DNA of 64,000 nucleotides from an uncultured Bartonella sp. (GCF_945277285.1 NZ_CALYPR010000001.1:186001-250000); one strand, 5' to 3'. Shown: positions 1 through 9,246, counted from the first letter of the stretch. The notes: generated by a model not told the origin, from the letters alone. A program made the numbers and translations.

Positions 1-1
1 A

Positions 2-2035
2 AAGCACCATGGCATTATCCGTCACGACTTTTACCATTGGTTGAGAGCAAAGAACTGGCAAGACGTTTTCAAAAATCCGGCATCGCTTGACAAGGATATC
101 CGCTCCCATCTTGAAGATGAGAATGCCTATCAAAAAACCCAGATGTCCGATACGGAAGAATTACAAAAAAAGCTTTTTTCGGAAATGAAAGGGCGAATCA
201 AGGAAGATGACAGCTCGGTACCTGTGAAAGACGGCCCTTATGCCTATGGCGTTTCTTTCACAACCGGCGGTGAGCAACCCCATTATTTCCGCACTTTACG
301 TAATGGCGGAGAAAAAAGCATTTATATTGACGGTGATGCTTTGGCCAAAGGCAAAGATTATTTTCGTTTGGGTGCAGTCCAATATTCACCTGATCACAGC
401 AAATGTGCATGGACGTATGATGATAAAGGATCAGAATTCTATACGATCAACATACGTAATATGGATACTCTTTCAGATAGCGATGAAACCATTGTCAATA
501 CATCGGGTGATATCGTCTGGGACGCAAAATCCGAAGGTTTCTTTTATACCAGCGTGGACGAGAATCACCGTCCTTCAAAACTTTATTATCATCAATTGGA
601 AAGTGCCCAAAAAACTGATAAACTGATTTTTGAAGAGAAGGATCCGGGATTTTTTCTGGGTGTTGGCGGGTCTTCTCGCAATGATGTCATCTATATTGAC
701 ATTCATGATCATGAGACATCGGAAATCTGGCTTATCGACGCCAATGCACCTCTCAGTGCTCCGAGATGTGTCAGAAAACGGCAAAAAGGCATCGAATATA
801 GTTTAACCGAAGGTGGCGACGTTTTTTTCATCCTGACCAATATTAACGGTGCCAAAGACTTTAAAATCATGTCAGCACCATTTGATAACCCGCAAGAAAA
901 AAATTGGAAGGAAGTTGTGCCACATGAGCCGGGGCGCCTCATCCTTTCCCATGATGCTTACAAGAATTTTCTGGTGTGGCTAGAGCGGCACGACGGCCTG
1001 CCGAAAATCGAGCTACTTGATCGTCGCAACGGAATACGCCATTCCATTGCCTTTAAGGAGGAAACCTACTCTCTGGGGCTTCATGGGGCAGCCGAATATG
1101 ATAGTGATACGATCCGCTTTTCTTATTCCTCAATGACCACACCCAGCGAACTTTATGACTATAATATGGATAACAGAAGCCGTGTGTTACTAAAACGGCA
1201 AGAAGTACCTTCCGGACATGAACCGAAAAATTATATAACGCGACGTCTTGTCGCCAGGGCCGATGACGGTGCTGAAATTCCTGTTTCCCTTTTCTATCAC
1301 AAGGATACGAAACTTGACGGCACAGCTCCTTGCCTTCTATACGGCTATGGTGCTTATGGCATTTCCATACCTGACAGTTTCAATACCAATGCGTTATCGC
1401 TTGTTGATCGCGGTTTTGTCTATGCAATTGCCCATATTCGCGGCGGTAAAGAAAAAGGCTTCAACTGGTATGAACAGGGAAAGCACCATTTTAAACGCAA
1501 TACATTTACCGATTTTATTGCGTGCGGGCGTTTTCTCGTAGCCAAACATTTTACATCACATGACAGACTTATCGCAGAAGGCGGCTCTGCCGGTGGCATG
1601 TTGATGGGCGCTGTCGCCAACATGGCACCACAAGACTATGCAGGCATTGTTGCGGTTGTGCCGTTTGTCGATGTGCTGTCAACAATGCTTGATGCCTCGC
1701 TCCCTTTAACACCGCCAGAATGGCCCGAATGGGGCAATCCTCTTCAATCAGTGGAAGATTACGAACTGATTGCGTCATATTCGCCCTATGACAATGTGCG
1801 CGCACAAAACTATCCTGCTATTCTTGCTATGGCTGGTCTTACGGATCCGCGCGTTACCTATTGGGAACCGGCAAAATGGATTGCAAAGCTGCGCGAACTT
1901 AAAACCGATGATTATCCGGTATTGTTGCGTACCAATATGGATTCGGGTCATGCGGGTGCTTCAGGTCGCTTCTCGCGACTTGAAGAAAGCGCTTATATCT
2001 ATGCGTTCATTCTCAAAGTTGCCGGAAAGACATAA
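2..2035 (+). CDS. ptrB: Oligopeptidase B (protease II), S9A prolyl oligopeptidase family, 5' truncated by window edge
   Basis: Serine peptidase that cleaves after Arg/Lys in short peptides, cytoplasmic or periplasmic. The frame is open to the first base of the window, and the residues before the TTG at 41 (ending FYHWLR) match the family's DNYYWLRDD stretch, so that TTG is internal and the true start lies outside. A seven-bladed propeller region is followed by the alpha/beta hydrolase domain with the nucleophile motif GGSAGG (codons near 1580), the acid-loop region around GLTDPRV, and the terminal DSGHAG histidine. Colinearity with E. coli protease II is strong through the C-terminus (YWEPAKW, KLRELKTDD), and no frameshift is seen. 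The stop TAA is at 2033-2035. No operon partner is visible. Confidence 0.93.
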   Translation, partial: KHHGIIRHDFYHWLRAKNWQDVFKNPASLDKDIRSHLEDENAYQKTQMSDTEELQKKLFSEMKGRIKEDDSSVPVKDGPYAYGVSFTTGGEQPHYFRTLRNGGEKSIYIDGDALAKGKDYFRLGAVQYSPDHSKCAWTYDDKGSEFYTINIRNMDTLSDSDETIVNTSGDIVWDAKSEGFFYTSVDENHRPSKLYYHQLESAQKTDKLIFEEKDPGFFLGVGGSSRNDVIYIDIHDHETSEIWLIDANAPLSAPRCVRKRQKGIEYSLTEGGDVFFILTNINGAKDFKIMSAPFDNPQEKNWKEVVPHEPGRLILSHDAYKNFLVWLERHDGLPKIELLDRRNGIRHSIAFKEETYSLGLHGAAEYDSDTIRFSYSSMTTPSELYDYNMDNRSRVLLKRQEVPSGHEPKNYITRRLVARADDGAEIPVSLFYHKDTKLDGTAPCLLYGYGAYGISIPDSFNTNALSLVDRGFVYAIAHIRGGKEKGFNWYEQGKHHFKRNTFTDFIACGRFLVAKHFTSHDRLIAEGGSAGGMLMGAVANMAPQDYAGIVAVVPFVDVLSTMLDASLPLTPPEWPEWGNPLQSVEDYELIASYSPYDNVRAQNYPAILAMAGLTDPRVTYWEPAKWIAKLRELKTDDYPVLLRTNMDSGHAGASGRFSRLEESAYIYAFILKVAGKT

Positions 2036-2070
2036 CGGGCCAATTTTTCTACTTCTCGGCGAAGTTAAAA

Positions 2071-2127
2071 TTAACAGGGCAGATTTGATCATGTTTTATT
2101 CAAATGTCATCTCGTCTGCCCTGTTAA
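2071..2127. repeat. Perfect 13-bp inverted repeat with 31-bp spacer
   Basis: The arms TTAACAGGGCAGA (2071-2083) and its exact complement (2115-2127) lie 35 bp after the ptrB stop. There is no T-run after either arm, so it is not a textbook intrinsic terminator. It could still end ptrB transcription, form a stable mRNA 3' hairpin, or be a dispersed intergenic element. The rest of the 2036-2374 gap shows nothing else recognisable. Confidence 0.5.
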
Positions 2128-2374
2128 GATTAAAATGGCGGGCATTATTTGGGAGGGGCTTTTTCCCCCCAAGTTCACAACTTTCTTTCTACGGAAAAAT
2201 TCTCGATATCCACGTTCAATTTTAATAATCTGTTGATCATCACATTTTTTGCCGCGACATCCATAATTAGTTTTACATTTCTCGCCAAAAAGACAAAATG
2301 CTTTTTAACTCATGATATGGTAGAGTGTCGTTGGAATTAATTGTATTTATCGTCCTATAAAACCGGTCTTGATA

Positions 2375-2683
2375 ATGAGAGTTTCTCGCTTATTTCTTTT
2401 ATTCTTTTTTGTATTTTTTTCGCTTTCAGCTGAAAGTGCGGGAATTCGAAAAAATGTTGAATATGCCGGAACCCGTTGCAACACACCGCATAAGGGAAGT
2501 GGCATCGTTGCCGGCTATTTCAGTGGTGTCACCGATAATCCTATTGTGACTTCGGATGATTTTGTTCCGGTTGACCGCTATCGTTGCTTCAAGTCAATGG
2601 AAGAATGCCGTGGATGGCTTTATACGATGGAGTCGCTTTATGGTTCACCACCGCCAACAGCAACTTTATGTACCCAATTCTGA
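2375..2683 (+). CDS. Small secreted four-cysteine protein, copy 1
   Basis: Unrecognised 102-residue protein. ATG 2375 is preferred over an in-frame TTG six bases upstream because it gives a compact basic start and a clear Sec signal peptide (hydrophobic run to about residue 20, AES-AG cleavage region). The mature part has four cysteines in the contexts TRCN, YRCF, EECR and TLCT, suggesting two disulfides in the periplasm or outside. It is a tandem paralogue of the next gene, sharing the segments GSGIVAG, RCFK and the C-terminal CT-F end. The two genes are 30 bp apart, same strand, and probably cotranscribed. The function cannot be named. Confidence 0.7.
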   Translation: MRVSRLFLLFFFVFFSLSAESAGIRKNVEYAGTRCNTPHKGSGIVAGYFSGVTDNPIVTSDDFVPVDRYRCFKSMEECRGWLYTMESLYGSPPPTATLCTQF

Positions 2684-2713
2684 TTATGATAGGCAAATGG
2701 AGGCCTATTCTAA

Positions 2714-3052
2714 ATGAAAGCACAACTGACATTATTTGCCTTAATTGGCGTTGCCTGTCTAACCGCGTCACAAACTGTCTTTGCAAGCGGCAGGGATCCA
2801 GAAAAAGTTGCAAATATGACAAGTGAATATGCAGGAGAACGTTGTTCGACACCGCCAAAAGGCAGCGGAATTGTTGCCGGTTTTTTCCGCGGCTGGGAAC
2901 AAACTCCGTTTCAAAATCGCGGTTCCGGCCTGATGCCGGTCGAGCGTTTCCGCTGCTTCAAAACGATGAATGATTGCAAATCCTGGCTCAAGACAATGAA
3001 TTATCTTTATAATGATAAAAGCATTGATGCGAGCATGTGCACAAAATTCTAA
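2714..3052 (+). CDS. Small secreted four-cysteine protein, copy 2
   Basis: 112-residue tandem paralogue of the preceding gene, with a GGAGG ribosome site at 2699-2703, ten bases before ATG 2714. It has an N-terminal signal peptide (hydrophobic core to the VFASG region), then the same mature layout: ERCS, GSGIVAGFF, FRCF, DCKSW and a terminal MCTKF. The four cysteine positions match copy 1, while the linker between the GIVAG and RCF segments is longer. It is followed directly by a bidirectional terminator shared with sodB. I do not recognise the family. A secreted disulfide-stabilised protein is inference from the signal and cysteines. Confidence 0.75.
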   Translation: MKAQLTLFALIGVACLTASQTVFASGRDPEKVANMTSEYAGERCSTPPKGSGIVAGFFRGWEQTPFQNRGSGLMPVERFRCFKTMNDCKSWLKTMNYLYNDKSIDASMCTKF

Positions 3053-3081
3053 CAGCAACAAAACTATCGCGTCACGCGATG

Positions 3082-3115
3082 AAAAAGCCGCCCTTTGAAG
3101 TAGAAGCGGCTTTTT
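3082..3115. terminator. Bidirectional intrinsic terminator between the four-Cys pair and sodB
   Basis: The stem AAAAAGCCGC (3082-3091) pairs with GCGGCTTTTT (3106-3115) around a 14-base loop. It gives a T-run on the plus strand after the stem and, read on the minus strand, a T-run for sodB. It sits between two convergent transcription units. Confidence 0.85.
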
Positions 3116-3137
3116 CTACTTCAATCGATCAAAGCGC

Positions 3138-3734
3138 TCAGGCTTTTTCGAAAAGCTCTAAAACATAGTCCCAATTAATGAGATGATCGACAAATGCCTC
3201 GAGGTATTTTGGACGGGCATTGCGATAATCAATATAATAGGAATGTTCCCAAACATCGACACCAAGAATTGGTGTTGCACCGTGAACCAGGGGATTTTCA
3301 CCGTTCGGGGTTTTCGAAATCTCCAATTTACCATTTTTTACAGCAAGCCATGCCCATCCCGAACCGAACTGGGCTGCACCGGCTGCCAGAAAATCTTCGC
3401 GGAATTTATCATAGCCGCCCAAATCGCTGTCAATCGCCTTGAGAAGTTTGCCCGGTAATTTTTTACCACCGCCATTTTTCTTCATCCATTTCCAGAAATG
3501 GGTATGATTATAATGTTGTGCAGCATTATTAAACAAACCCGGATTTTTGCCAAAGCTTGCTTTCACAATCTCTTCAAGGCTTTTGCCTTCAAGGCCAGAG
3601 CCTTGCAGCAATTTATTACCATTGGTAACATAGGCTTGGTGGTGTTTGTCGTGGTGATATTCAAGTGTTTCGCGTGACATAAAAGGCTGTAAGGCCTCAT
3701 AATCATAGGGCAGTGCTGGCAATTCAAAGGCCAT
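3138..3734 (-). CDS. sodB: Superoxide dismutase [Fe]
   Basis: Dismutates superoxide to O2 and H2O2 in the cytoplasm; 198 residues, the usual family length. The metal-ligand contexts are visible: YHHDKHHQAY (His), the NNAAQHYNH/HFWKWM helix (His) and DVWEHSYY (Asp, His). The Gln in NNAAQHYNH is the N-terminal-domain glutamine typical of Fe rather than Mn enzymes. ATG 3734 was chosen over the TTG at 3740 because an AGGAG (complement of 3743-3747) stands eight bases ahead of it. The gene is monocistronic, converging on the secreted pair with a shared terminator, and separated from the divergent L,D-transpeptidase by 286 bp that would hold both promoters. Confidence 0.96.
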   Translation of the reverse strand: MAFELPALPYDYEALQPFMSRETLEYHHDKHHQAYVTNGNKLLQGSGLEGKSLEEIVKASFGKNPGLFNNAAQHYNHTHFWKWMKKNGGGKKLPGKLLKAIDSDLGGYDKFREDFLAAGAAQFGSGWAWLAVKNGKLEISKTPNGENPLVHGATPILGVDVWEHSYYIDYRNARPKYLEAFVDHLINWDYVLELFEKA

Positions 3735-4020
3735 TTTCAATACTCCTTAAAATGAATCTCTCTGAAGATAGGTGCGTTATACTCATTTGGTGCGGTCATT
3801 GAGGAAAAGCAAAGAAAAAATCTTCTTTTCACAAGAGTTTGACTGGTAAACCATCTTTTTAACATCGCTCCCCGTTTAAATTTCCTTGTTTAAAAAACTC
3901 TAATAACAACTTTGCCGAATTTTCTTTGAGATATGAGATAAAATCGGGCATCGGCAGTTTGTCTGATCTTAACTTTTATATGGCAAAAAGAAAAAACCGG
4001 ATAACTAATTGGATTGATTG

Positions 4021-4716
4021 ATGACCATCCTCGTCACACGCCGTTTTTTCTTACAAACCTTGACAATCGCAGCAGCCTCAACTGGTCTTTCTGCCTGTAT
4101 GTCGAACCTGAAAGATATTTCACTTGCCCCTGTTGCCGTACCGCCTGCAACAGATAATAGCGCCCTGGTTCCTTTTGCTTCCATGTATGCGGAATGCCGT
4201 GACGGTGATTTTCTTTTGCCTGCTATTCCCTATCAAAACATCGATCCGCAATTTTTACGCCAAATTGTCGATGATCCGACAGGTGAACAACCCGGAACAA
4301 TCGTCGTCGACACAAAAAGACGTTATCTTTATCTTGTCAGATTAAACGGCAGGGCAATTCGCTATGGTGTCAGTGTCGGCCGCGAAGGCTTTGCCTGGTC
4401 AGGCCGCGGCATTATTGAATATAAACGAAAATGGCCGACATGGACACCACCGGCTGATATGATTGCCAGACAACCTCAATTGAAAAAATTCAGTGCCGAA
4501 AATGGCGGGATGAAGCCGGGATTATCCAATCCACTTGGTGCACGCGCTCTTTATATTTATCAAAATGGCAAAGACACACTCTACCGCCTTCATGGCTCGC
4601 CTGAATGGTCGTCTATCGGCAAACGTGCTTCTTCGGGGTGTGTCAGGCTAATCAATCAGGATATTATCGACCTTTATGATCGCGTTCCTGAAAAGGCGCC
4701 CGTTCTTGTTGTCTAA
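4021..4716 (+). CDS. L,D-transpeptidase (YkuD family), probable Tat lipoprotein
   Basis: Forms 3-3 peptidoglycan crosslinks or attaches proteins to the meso-DAP of murein in the periplasm. Residues about 70-231 form the YkuD domain with the catalytic signature HGSPEW...SSGCVRL (nucleophile Cys near residue 205). The N-terminus reads TRRFFLQTL followed by a hydrophobic run and LSAC. That is a twin-arginine motif plus a plausible lipobox, so export by Tat and lipidation at Cys are inferred. ATG 4021 is preferred over the TTG three bases upstream. The gene stands alone, divergent from sodB. Several paralogues per genome are normal in Hyphomicrobiales, so no specific symbol is given. Confidence 0.9.
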   Translation: MTILVTRRFFLQTLTIAAASTGLSACMSNLKDISLAPVAVPPATDNSALVPFASMYAECRDGDFLLPAIPYQNIDPQFLRQIVDDPTGEQPGTIVVDTKRRYLYLVRLNGRAIRYGVSVGREGFAWSGRGIIEYKRKWPTWTPPADMIARQPQLKKFSAENGGMKPGLSNPLGARALYIYQNGKDTLYRLHGSPEWSSIGKRASSGCVRLINQDIIDLYDRVPEKAPVLVV

Positions 4717-4900
4717 TAATAGCCGGCCAACTGAAACAAAATGTCGACCAGCAATTTCTATAAAAGCTTTTTGGACTTTTATTTTTTTATCATTTAACTT
4801 CAATCCAAAGCTTTGAAACTCAAAACGAATGCCCAGCCAAAATGCTTTTTAAAACAGATATTGTTGACTTGGTTACGTTTACCTTGCGCCAAAAATCTTG

Positions 4901-6415
4901 CTACTTACGTTTGCCTCCCAATAAATTGCCTAATACACCGCGTAAATAGCTTTCTCCTGCTTTGGCGAGTGACCTGCCAATGGAATTGGCCGCTGTGCGG
5001 GTAATCGACTTGACAGCTGTTTCAGCAACTGACTGGCCCCGCTTTTTATCATCGCCGAAAATTGTATCCCAAAAACCAGTCCCCTCTTGTGGATCATTGG
5101 TCGACTGCTTCTCTTGTGTATTTTTTTGCAGCATCTCATAAGCCGACTGACGATCAATTGTTGCGTCATATTTGCCACTTACAGGACTGGCTTTCATCAA
5201 AGCCTGCCGCTGTTCATTGGTAACCGGCCCGATTTGTGATGAAGGCGGTCGAATGGTCGTTCTTTCAACGATTGACGGCACTCCCTTGTCCTCCAAAGTA
5301 GAAACAAGGGCTTCGCCAGTACCAAGATCACTAATGGCCTGCATTGTATCGAAATCCGGGTTAGCACGAAACGTCGACGCAGCCGCTTTGACGGCAGCTG
5401 TTTCCCTTGGTGTATATACACGAAGCGCATGCTGAATGCGATTACCAAGTTGGGCAAGAACCGATTCTGGTATATCGAGCGGATTTTGCGAGATAAAATA
5501 GATACCCACGCCTTTCGACCGGATGAGACGGACAACCTGCTCAATGCGTTCGATCAAAGCTTTCGGCGCATTATCAAACAGCAAATGTGCTTCATCGAAA
5601 AAGAAAACAAGGCGCGGCTTTTCAGGGTCGCCAACTTCCGGCAATTGCTCGAAAAGTTCCGACATCAACCATAAAAGAAACGTTGAATAAAGACGCGGAT
5701 TGGACATGAGTTTATCGGCAGCAAGAACACTGACCACACCGCGGCCATCGGTCGTCGTGCGCATAATATCTTCAAGTGCCAGAGATGGTTCACCAAAAAA
5801 ATGCTCACCACCTTGCTCTTCAAAAACCAATAATTGGCGCTGGATGGAACCAACAGAAGGTTTTGAAATATTGCCATAGCGCGACGAAAGTTCAGCTGCC
5901 TTTTCACCCACATGGTTGAGCATCGCCTGCAAGTCTTTCAAATCAAGCAATAATAAACCTTCGTCATCGGCAACGCGAAAAGCGATATTCAACACGCCCT
6001 CTTGAGCCGGTGTCAAATCCATCAGACGTGAAAGCAATAAGGGGCCCATTTCTGAAACAGTTGCCCTTATCGGGTGCCCTTCAACGCCGAACAGATCCCA
6101 GAAAATAACCGGAGCCGCCTTCATTTCGATAGACGAAAGTCCAACACTTTGAGCGCGTGCCAGAACTTTATCATTCAATATACCAGCATTGGCAATGCCG
6201 GAAAGATCACCTTTAACATCGGCACAGAACGTCGGGACCCCTGCGGCAGCAAAAGATTCGGCAATGACCTGCAATGTAACCGTTTTTCCGGTACCGGTTG
6301 CACCCGTTATCAAACCGTGACGGTTTGCATATTTCAGCCAGATATATTCTTCTTTCAGAGAATTATCGCGTTTCTGGTGGCTTGCACCAAGAAAAATTCC
6401 GTTTCTGTCGGTCAT
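4901..6415 (-). CDS. HerA-like P-loop ATPase, DUF853 (YjgR) family
   Basis: 504-residue cytoplasmic ATPase of the HerA/FtsK superfamily; its physiological role is undefined. Walker A GATGTGKT appears near residue 43 and Walker B LVFFFDEAHLLF near residue 280, followed by the family segments SKGVGIYFISQNPLDIP and LGNRIQHALRVYTP. The C-terminus is low-complexity, then ends in a Gly/Leu-rich stretch with basic tail (NLLGGKRK), typical of DUF853 proteins. ATG 6415 fits the MTDRNGIFLG start of relatives; an in-frame TTG at 6433 would add six residues. It is not in an obvious operon, and a 485-bp AT-rich gap lies upstream. Confidence 0.88.
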   Translation of the reverse strand: MTDRNGIFLGASHQKRDNSLKEEYIWLKYANRHGLITGATGTGKTVTLQVIAESFAAAGVPTFCADVKGDLSGIANAGILNDKVLARAQSVGLSSIEMKAAPVIFWDLFGVEGHPIRATVSEMGPLLLSRLMDLTPAQEGVLNIAFRVADDEGLLLLDLKDLQAMLNHVGEKAAELSSRYGNISKPSVGSIQRQLLVFEEQGGEHFFGEPSLALEDIMRTTTDGRGVVSVLAADKLMSNPRLYSTFLLWLMSELFEQLPEVGDPEKPRLVFFFDEAHLLFDNAPKALIERIEQVVRLIRSKGVGIYFISQNPLDIPESVLAQLGNRIQHALRVYTPRETAAVKAAASTFRANPDFDTMQAISDLGTGEALVSTLEDKGVPSIVERTTIRPPSSQIGPVTNEQRQALMKASPVSGKYDATIDRQSAYEMLQKNTQEKQSTNDPQEGTGFWDTIFGDDKKRGQSVAETAVKSITRTAANSIGRSLAKAGESYLRGVLGNLLGGKRK

Positions 6416-6900
6416 GCCCAATTCATCCCTCAAGCTAATTTTTCCAATTATATATTAAATGTGCCGGCAATGGACAAAATCAATAAACTTTTTAGATTGG
6501 AATGCTATCAACACAAAATTGGCTTTCTATGAGATTTCGATATTTTTGATAAAATCACTTATAATATTTTATCTTTTCAATCATTGATATTTTGTGATAA
6601 AATTTATTTTGTAAACAACGATTTTTAAATCATAATAAATACAATTAAAAAATATTTTATTATTTAATTGTATACGATATATAAATACTTTAAATTATAT
6701 AAAAACAATAAAATTATAAAATAAACCAGCGCACACCTTATATGTAATTTATTTTTTCAGGCTGGCTGTTGGCTTTTTAAAAATGAATTCTAAATGAAAT
6801 TGCGATAGGTTGGTCTTGCACGCCCTTGGCCTTTGTGATTGTGTTGTGAAAGCCTTTTAAAGATGGCGGTAATTTGATTTAGCAGGAATTTGATTTGCTC
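6416..6900. other. AT-rich intergenic gap, no gene seen
   Basis: This gap separates the divergent DUF853 and methylmalonyl-CoA mutase genes and must hold both promoters. The stretch 6540-6760 is strikingly A+T rich with many short A/T tracts and palindromic TATA-like runs. No convincing ORF, RNA gene or hairpin terminator was found. It resembles an H-NS-type or decayed intergenic region more than a coding remnant. Confidence 0.5.
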
Positions 6901-8214
6901 ATGAGTTCGAAACAGTCCCATTCATCAGACAATGTTCAATCCCGTCAGGCCGGGTGGTCTGTCATGCAACGCGCTGACGATCCGGATATCGAGCGGGCGC
7001 GTTTTCAGCTTAAAGAAGATTTAGCCAATGGTGCAACCGGCATTGCTCTTATTTTTGAGGGTGCCAACAGTGCTTACGGATTCGGGTTGCCTGCCAAAGT
7101 TGAGACAATCCCTACCCTTTTTGATGGTGTCAATCTTGATGGGCTTCATATACGGTTAGATAATCACCCGCATGGCCGCGTTATCGCTGATAGTTTTATT
7201 GATTATCTGCAACATCGCCGCATTAACCCTGCCCGTACAAAACTTACATTCAGCACTGACCCGACGGCGGTTTTGGCAACAACCGGCAAACTCAAAATGT
7301 CGATTGAAGCCTTAAAGGCTTCACTGCCACAATCAATGTCGGTATTTTTCTCTTCAGGTATTCCCGGTGTTGTTCTGGAAGCAGATGGCCGTCCATATCA
7401 CAATGCAGGAGCAACACCGGCACAGGAAATCGGTGCCATGATGTCGGTGGCAGTTGCCCACCTTAAAATGGTTGAAGAGGCACGTCACCACATTATTTAT
7501 GCATTACCGCATATCGGTTTTGCGACAGCCCTTGATGAAGATCCGGTTATCGGGCTTGCAAAAATGCGCGCTATACGGTTACTTTGGCGCAGAATACAGG
7601 GAGAACGCGGGGTTTCCTCGCCATTTCCTGCTATCATCCATGTTGAGACTTCCATGCGTATGATGACACGGCAAGATGCGCTCAATAATATTTCACGCGC
7701 GTCGATAGCCGCTTACGCCGCAATTTTAGGCGGGGCTTCCTCTTTATCGGTAATACCTTACAGCTTTGTATTCGGTCTGCCTGACGCAAATGCCCGTCGC
7801 ATCGCTCGTAATAGTGAGCTCATTTTTATCAAAGAACTAAATAATCCGCTGACCCGCCATGCAAACCGTCGCGATAGTGATGCAGATGCCCTTGCGGAGG
7901 CTGCATGGGTTGAATTTACCCGCCTTGAAGATGAAGGCGGTGTCATGCAGAGCTTGATTGACGGTAATCTGGCAAGACGTATCGAAGAGGCGCGTGATTT
8001 GAGGCTTGCAAGCTATCATAAAAACGAACGCACAATTGTTGGTACGTCGGAATATCGGAAAGGCGATGACACACCGATTGGCGTTGTCGAAACCAAACCT
8101 GTGCATTTTTCCCCGGAAGGTATTTCCCACTGCCGCCCATTGGTCTCGGGGCGTTGGGATGAAGAATTTCTTGAAGTACAAAAAATAGCACCTGTCGAGA
8201 TAACTAAGGATTAA
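6901..8214 (+). CDS. Methylmalonyl-CoA mutase family protein, small-subunit-like, without B12 domain
   Basis: The (beta/alpha)8 substrate-binding domain of methylmalonyl-CoA mutase is recognised from GWSVMQR, ADDPDIERA, GATGIALIFEGA, the SMRMMTRQD stretch and AAYAAILGGASSLSVIPY. The protein ends after about 437 residues, whereas paired small subunits of this enzyme run to over 600 and carry a cobalamin-binding-like C-terminal domain; none is present here. The large subunit is not in the window. ATG 6901 is used, but an in-frame TTG at 6895 has the better-spaced AGGA (6884-6887), so either start is possible. corA follows after three bases, suggesting cotranscription. A regulatory or partner-subunit role in propionyl-CoA metabolism is inference. 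Confidence 0.8.
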   Translation: MSSKQSHSSDNVQSRQAGWSVMQRADDPDIERARFQLKEDLANGATGIALIFEGANSAYGFGLPAKVETIPTLFDGVNLDGLHIRLDNHPHGRVIADSFIDYLQHRRINPARTKLTFSTDPTAVLATTGKLKMSIEALKASLPQSMSVFFSSGIPGVVLEADGRPYHNAGATPAQEIGAMMSVAVAHLKMVEEARHHIIYALPHIGFATALDEDPVIGLAKMRAIRLLWRRIQGERGVSSPFPAIIHVETSMRMMTRQDALNNISRASIAAYAAILGGASSLSVIPYSFVFGLPDANARRIARNSELIFIKELNNPLTRHANRRDSDADALAEAAWVEFTRLEDEGGVMQSLIDGNLARRIEEARDLRLASYHKNERTIVGTSEYRKGDDTPIGVVETKPVHFSPEGISHCRPLVSGRWDEEFLEVQKIAPVEITKD

Positions 8215-8217
8215 TCT

Positions 8218-9246
8218 ATGATCCGCTGCTTCCGATCAACCATTGACCGTCTTGTCGAAGTGCCACTCAAAGAAGATGGAACACCTGAAAACGACGTACT
8301 CTGGATTGATCTATCTGACCCGACACCGGGTGAAGAAAAAGAGCTTGAAAAGTGGCTCGACATTCCCATTCCTACACGTGACGACATGACGGAGATAGAG
8401 GAGTCAAGCCGATTTTATATGGAAAATGGCGCACAATATATGACTGCACCGCTTATCTACACCGTTGATGGTGACAAGCGCGATATTGGCCCTGTTACTT
8501 TTATTCTAACAGGTTCGCGGCTGGTCACTGTGCGCTATAGTCACCCGCAAGCTGTCGAGCTATTTATTTTGCGCGTCACCAAAGCAGGTAACGGTATTAT
8601 CACCCAGCAATGTACCGGTTTGACAATTTTGACTGCAGTTGTAGAAGCCGCAACCGATCGTCTTGCCGATCTTCTTGAGGCTGTCTCCGGTCGCATTGAA
8701 AATGCCTCGCGCAGCATCTTCCATCGCGATGAAGATGCTATGCCGATGTCGACAGTCGATTTTCGTAAAATTCTGAACCATATTGGTAATCAGGGAACTC
8801 TCCTGTCAATGGTTCGCGAAAGTATTGCCGGAGTGAGCCGCCTACTCGTTTATGTCGAAGCTTACGGCAAAACTGTAACACCAAAATATATCGAGGCGGA
8901 CGGCAAGACAGTTACTCCAAAAAAGGATATGAAAACGACGGTTAAATCGCTTGAGCAGGATACCCAGTCGCTTGAGCATTATGCCGATTTTCTATCTGCT
9001 AAAATGACATTTCTGCTGGATACAGTTGTCGGAATGATTTCCACCGAACAAAATGCTATTATCAAATTTTTCTCGGTTGCTGCTGTCGGCTTTATGCCCC
9101 CGACACTCATCGCATCTATCTATGGGATGAACTTCCATTTCATGCCTGAATTGGATGAAAGATGGGGCTATCCCTTTGCAATCTTTCTGATGATAATTTC
9201 CGCAGTTATCCCGATTCTATATTTCCGGAAAAAGGGCTGGCTTTAG
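8218..9246 (+). CDS. corA: CorA-type magnesium/cobalt transporter
   Basis: Inner-membrane Mg2+/Co2+ channel. The large cytoplasmic domain (residues 1 to about 270) is followed by two C-terminal membrane segments with the hallmark YGMN motif at the end of the first (IYGMNFHFMPE), and the charged tail RKKGW. 342 residues is slightly longer than average. The excess is explained by a tandem near-duplication of about eleven residues (EAYGKTVTPK then EADGKTVTPK) around codons 216-240, in the region of the long stalk helix. The two DNA copies differ at synonymous sites, so the duplication is not an assembly artefact. It begins three bases after the mutase stop. Confidence 0.93.
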   Translation: MIRCFRSTIDRLVEVPLKEDGTPENDVLWIDLSDPTPGEEKELEKWLDIPIPTRDDMTEIEESSRFYMENGAQYMTAPLIYTVDGDKRDIGPVTFILTGSRLVTVRYSHPQAVELFILRVTKAGNGIITQQCTGLTILTAVVEAATDRLADLLEAVSGRIENASRSIFHRDEDAMPMSTVDFRKILNHIGNQGTLLSMVRESIAGVSRLLVYVEAYGKTVTPKYIEADGKTVTPKKDMKTTVKSLEQDTQSLEHYADFLSAKMTFLLDTVVGMISTEQNAIIKFFSVAAVGFMPPTLIASIYGMNFHFMPELDERWGYPFAIFLMIISAVIPILYFRKKGWL

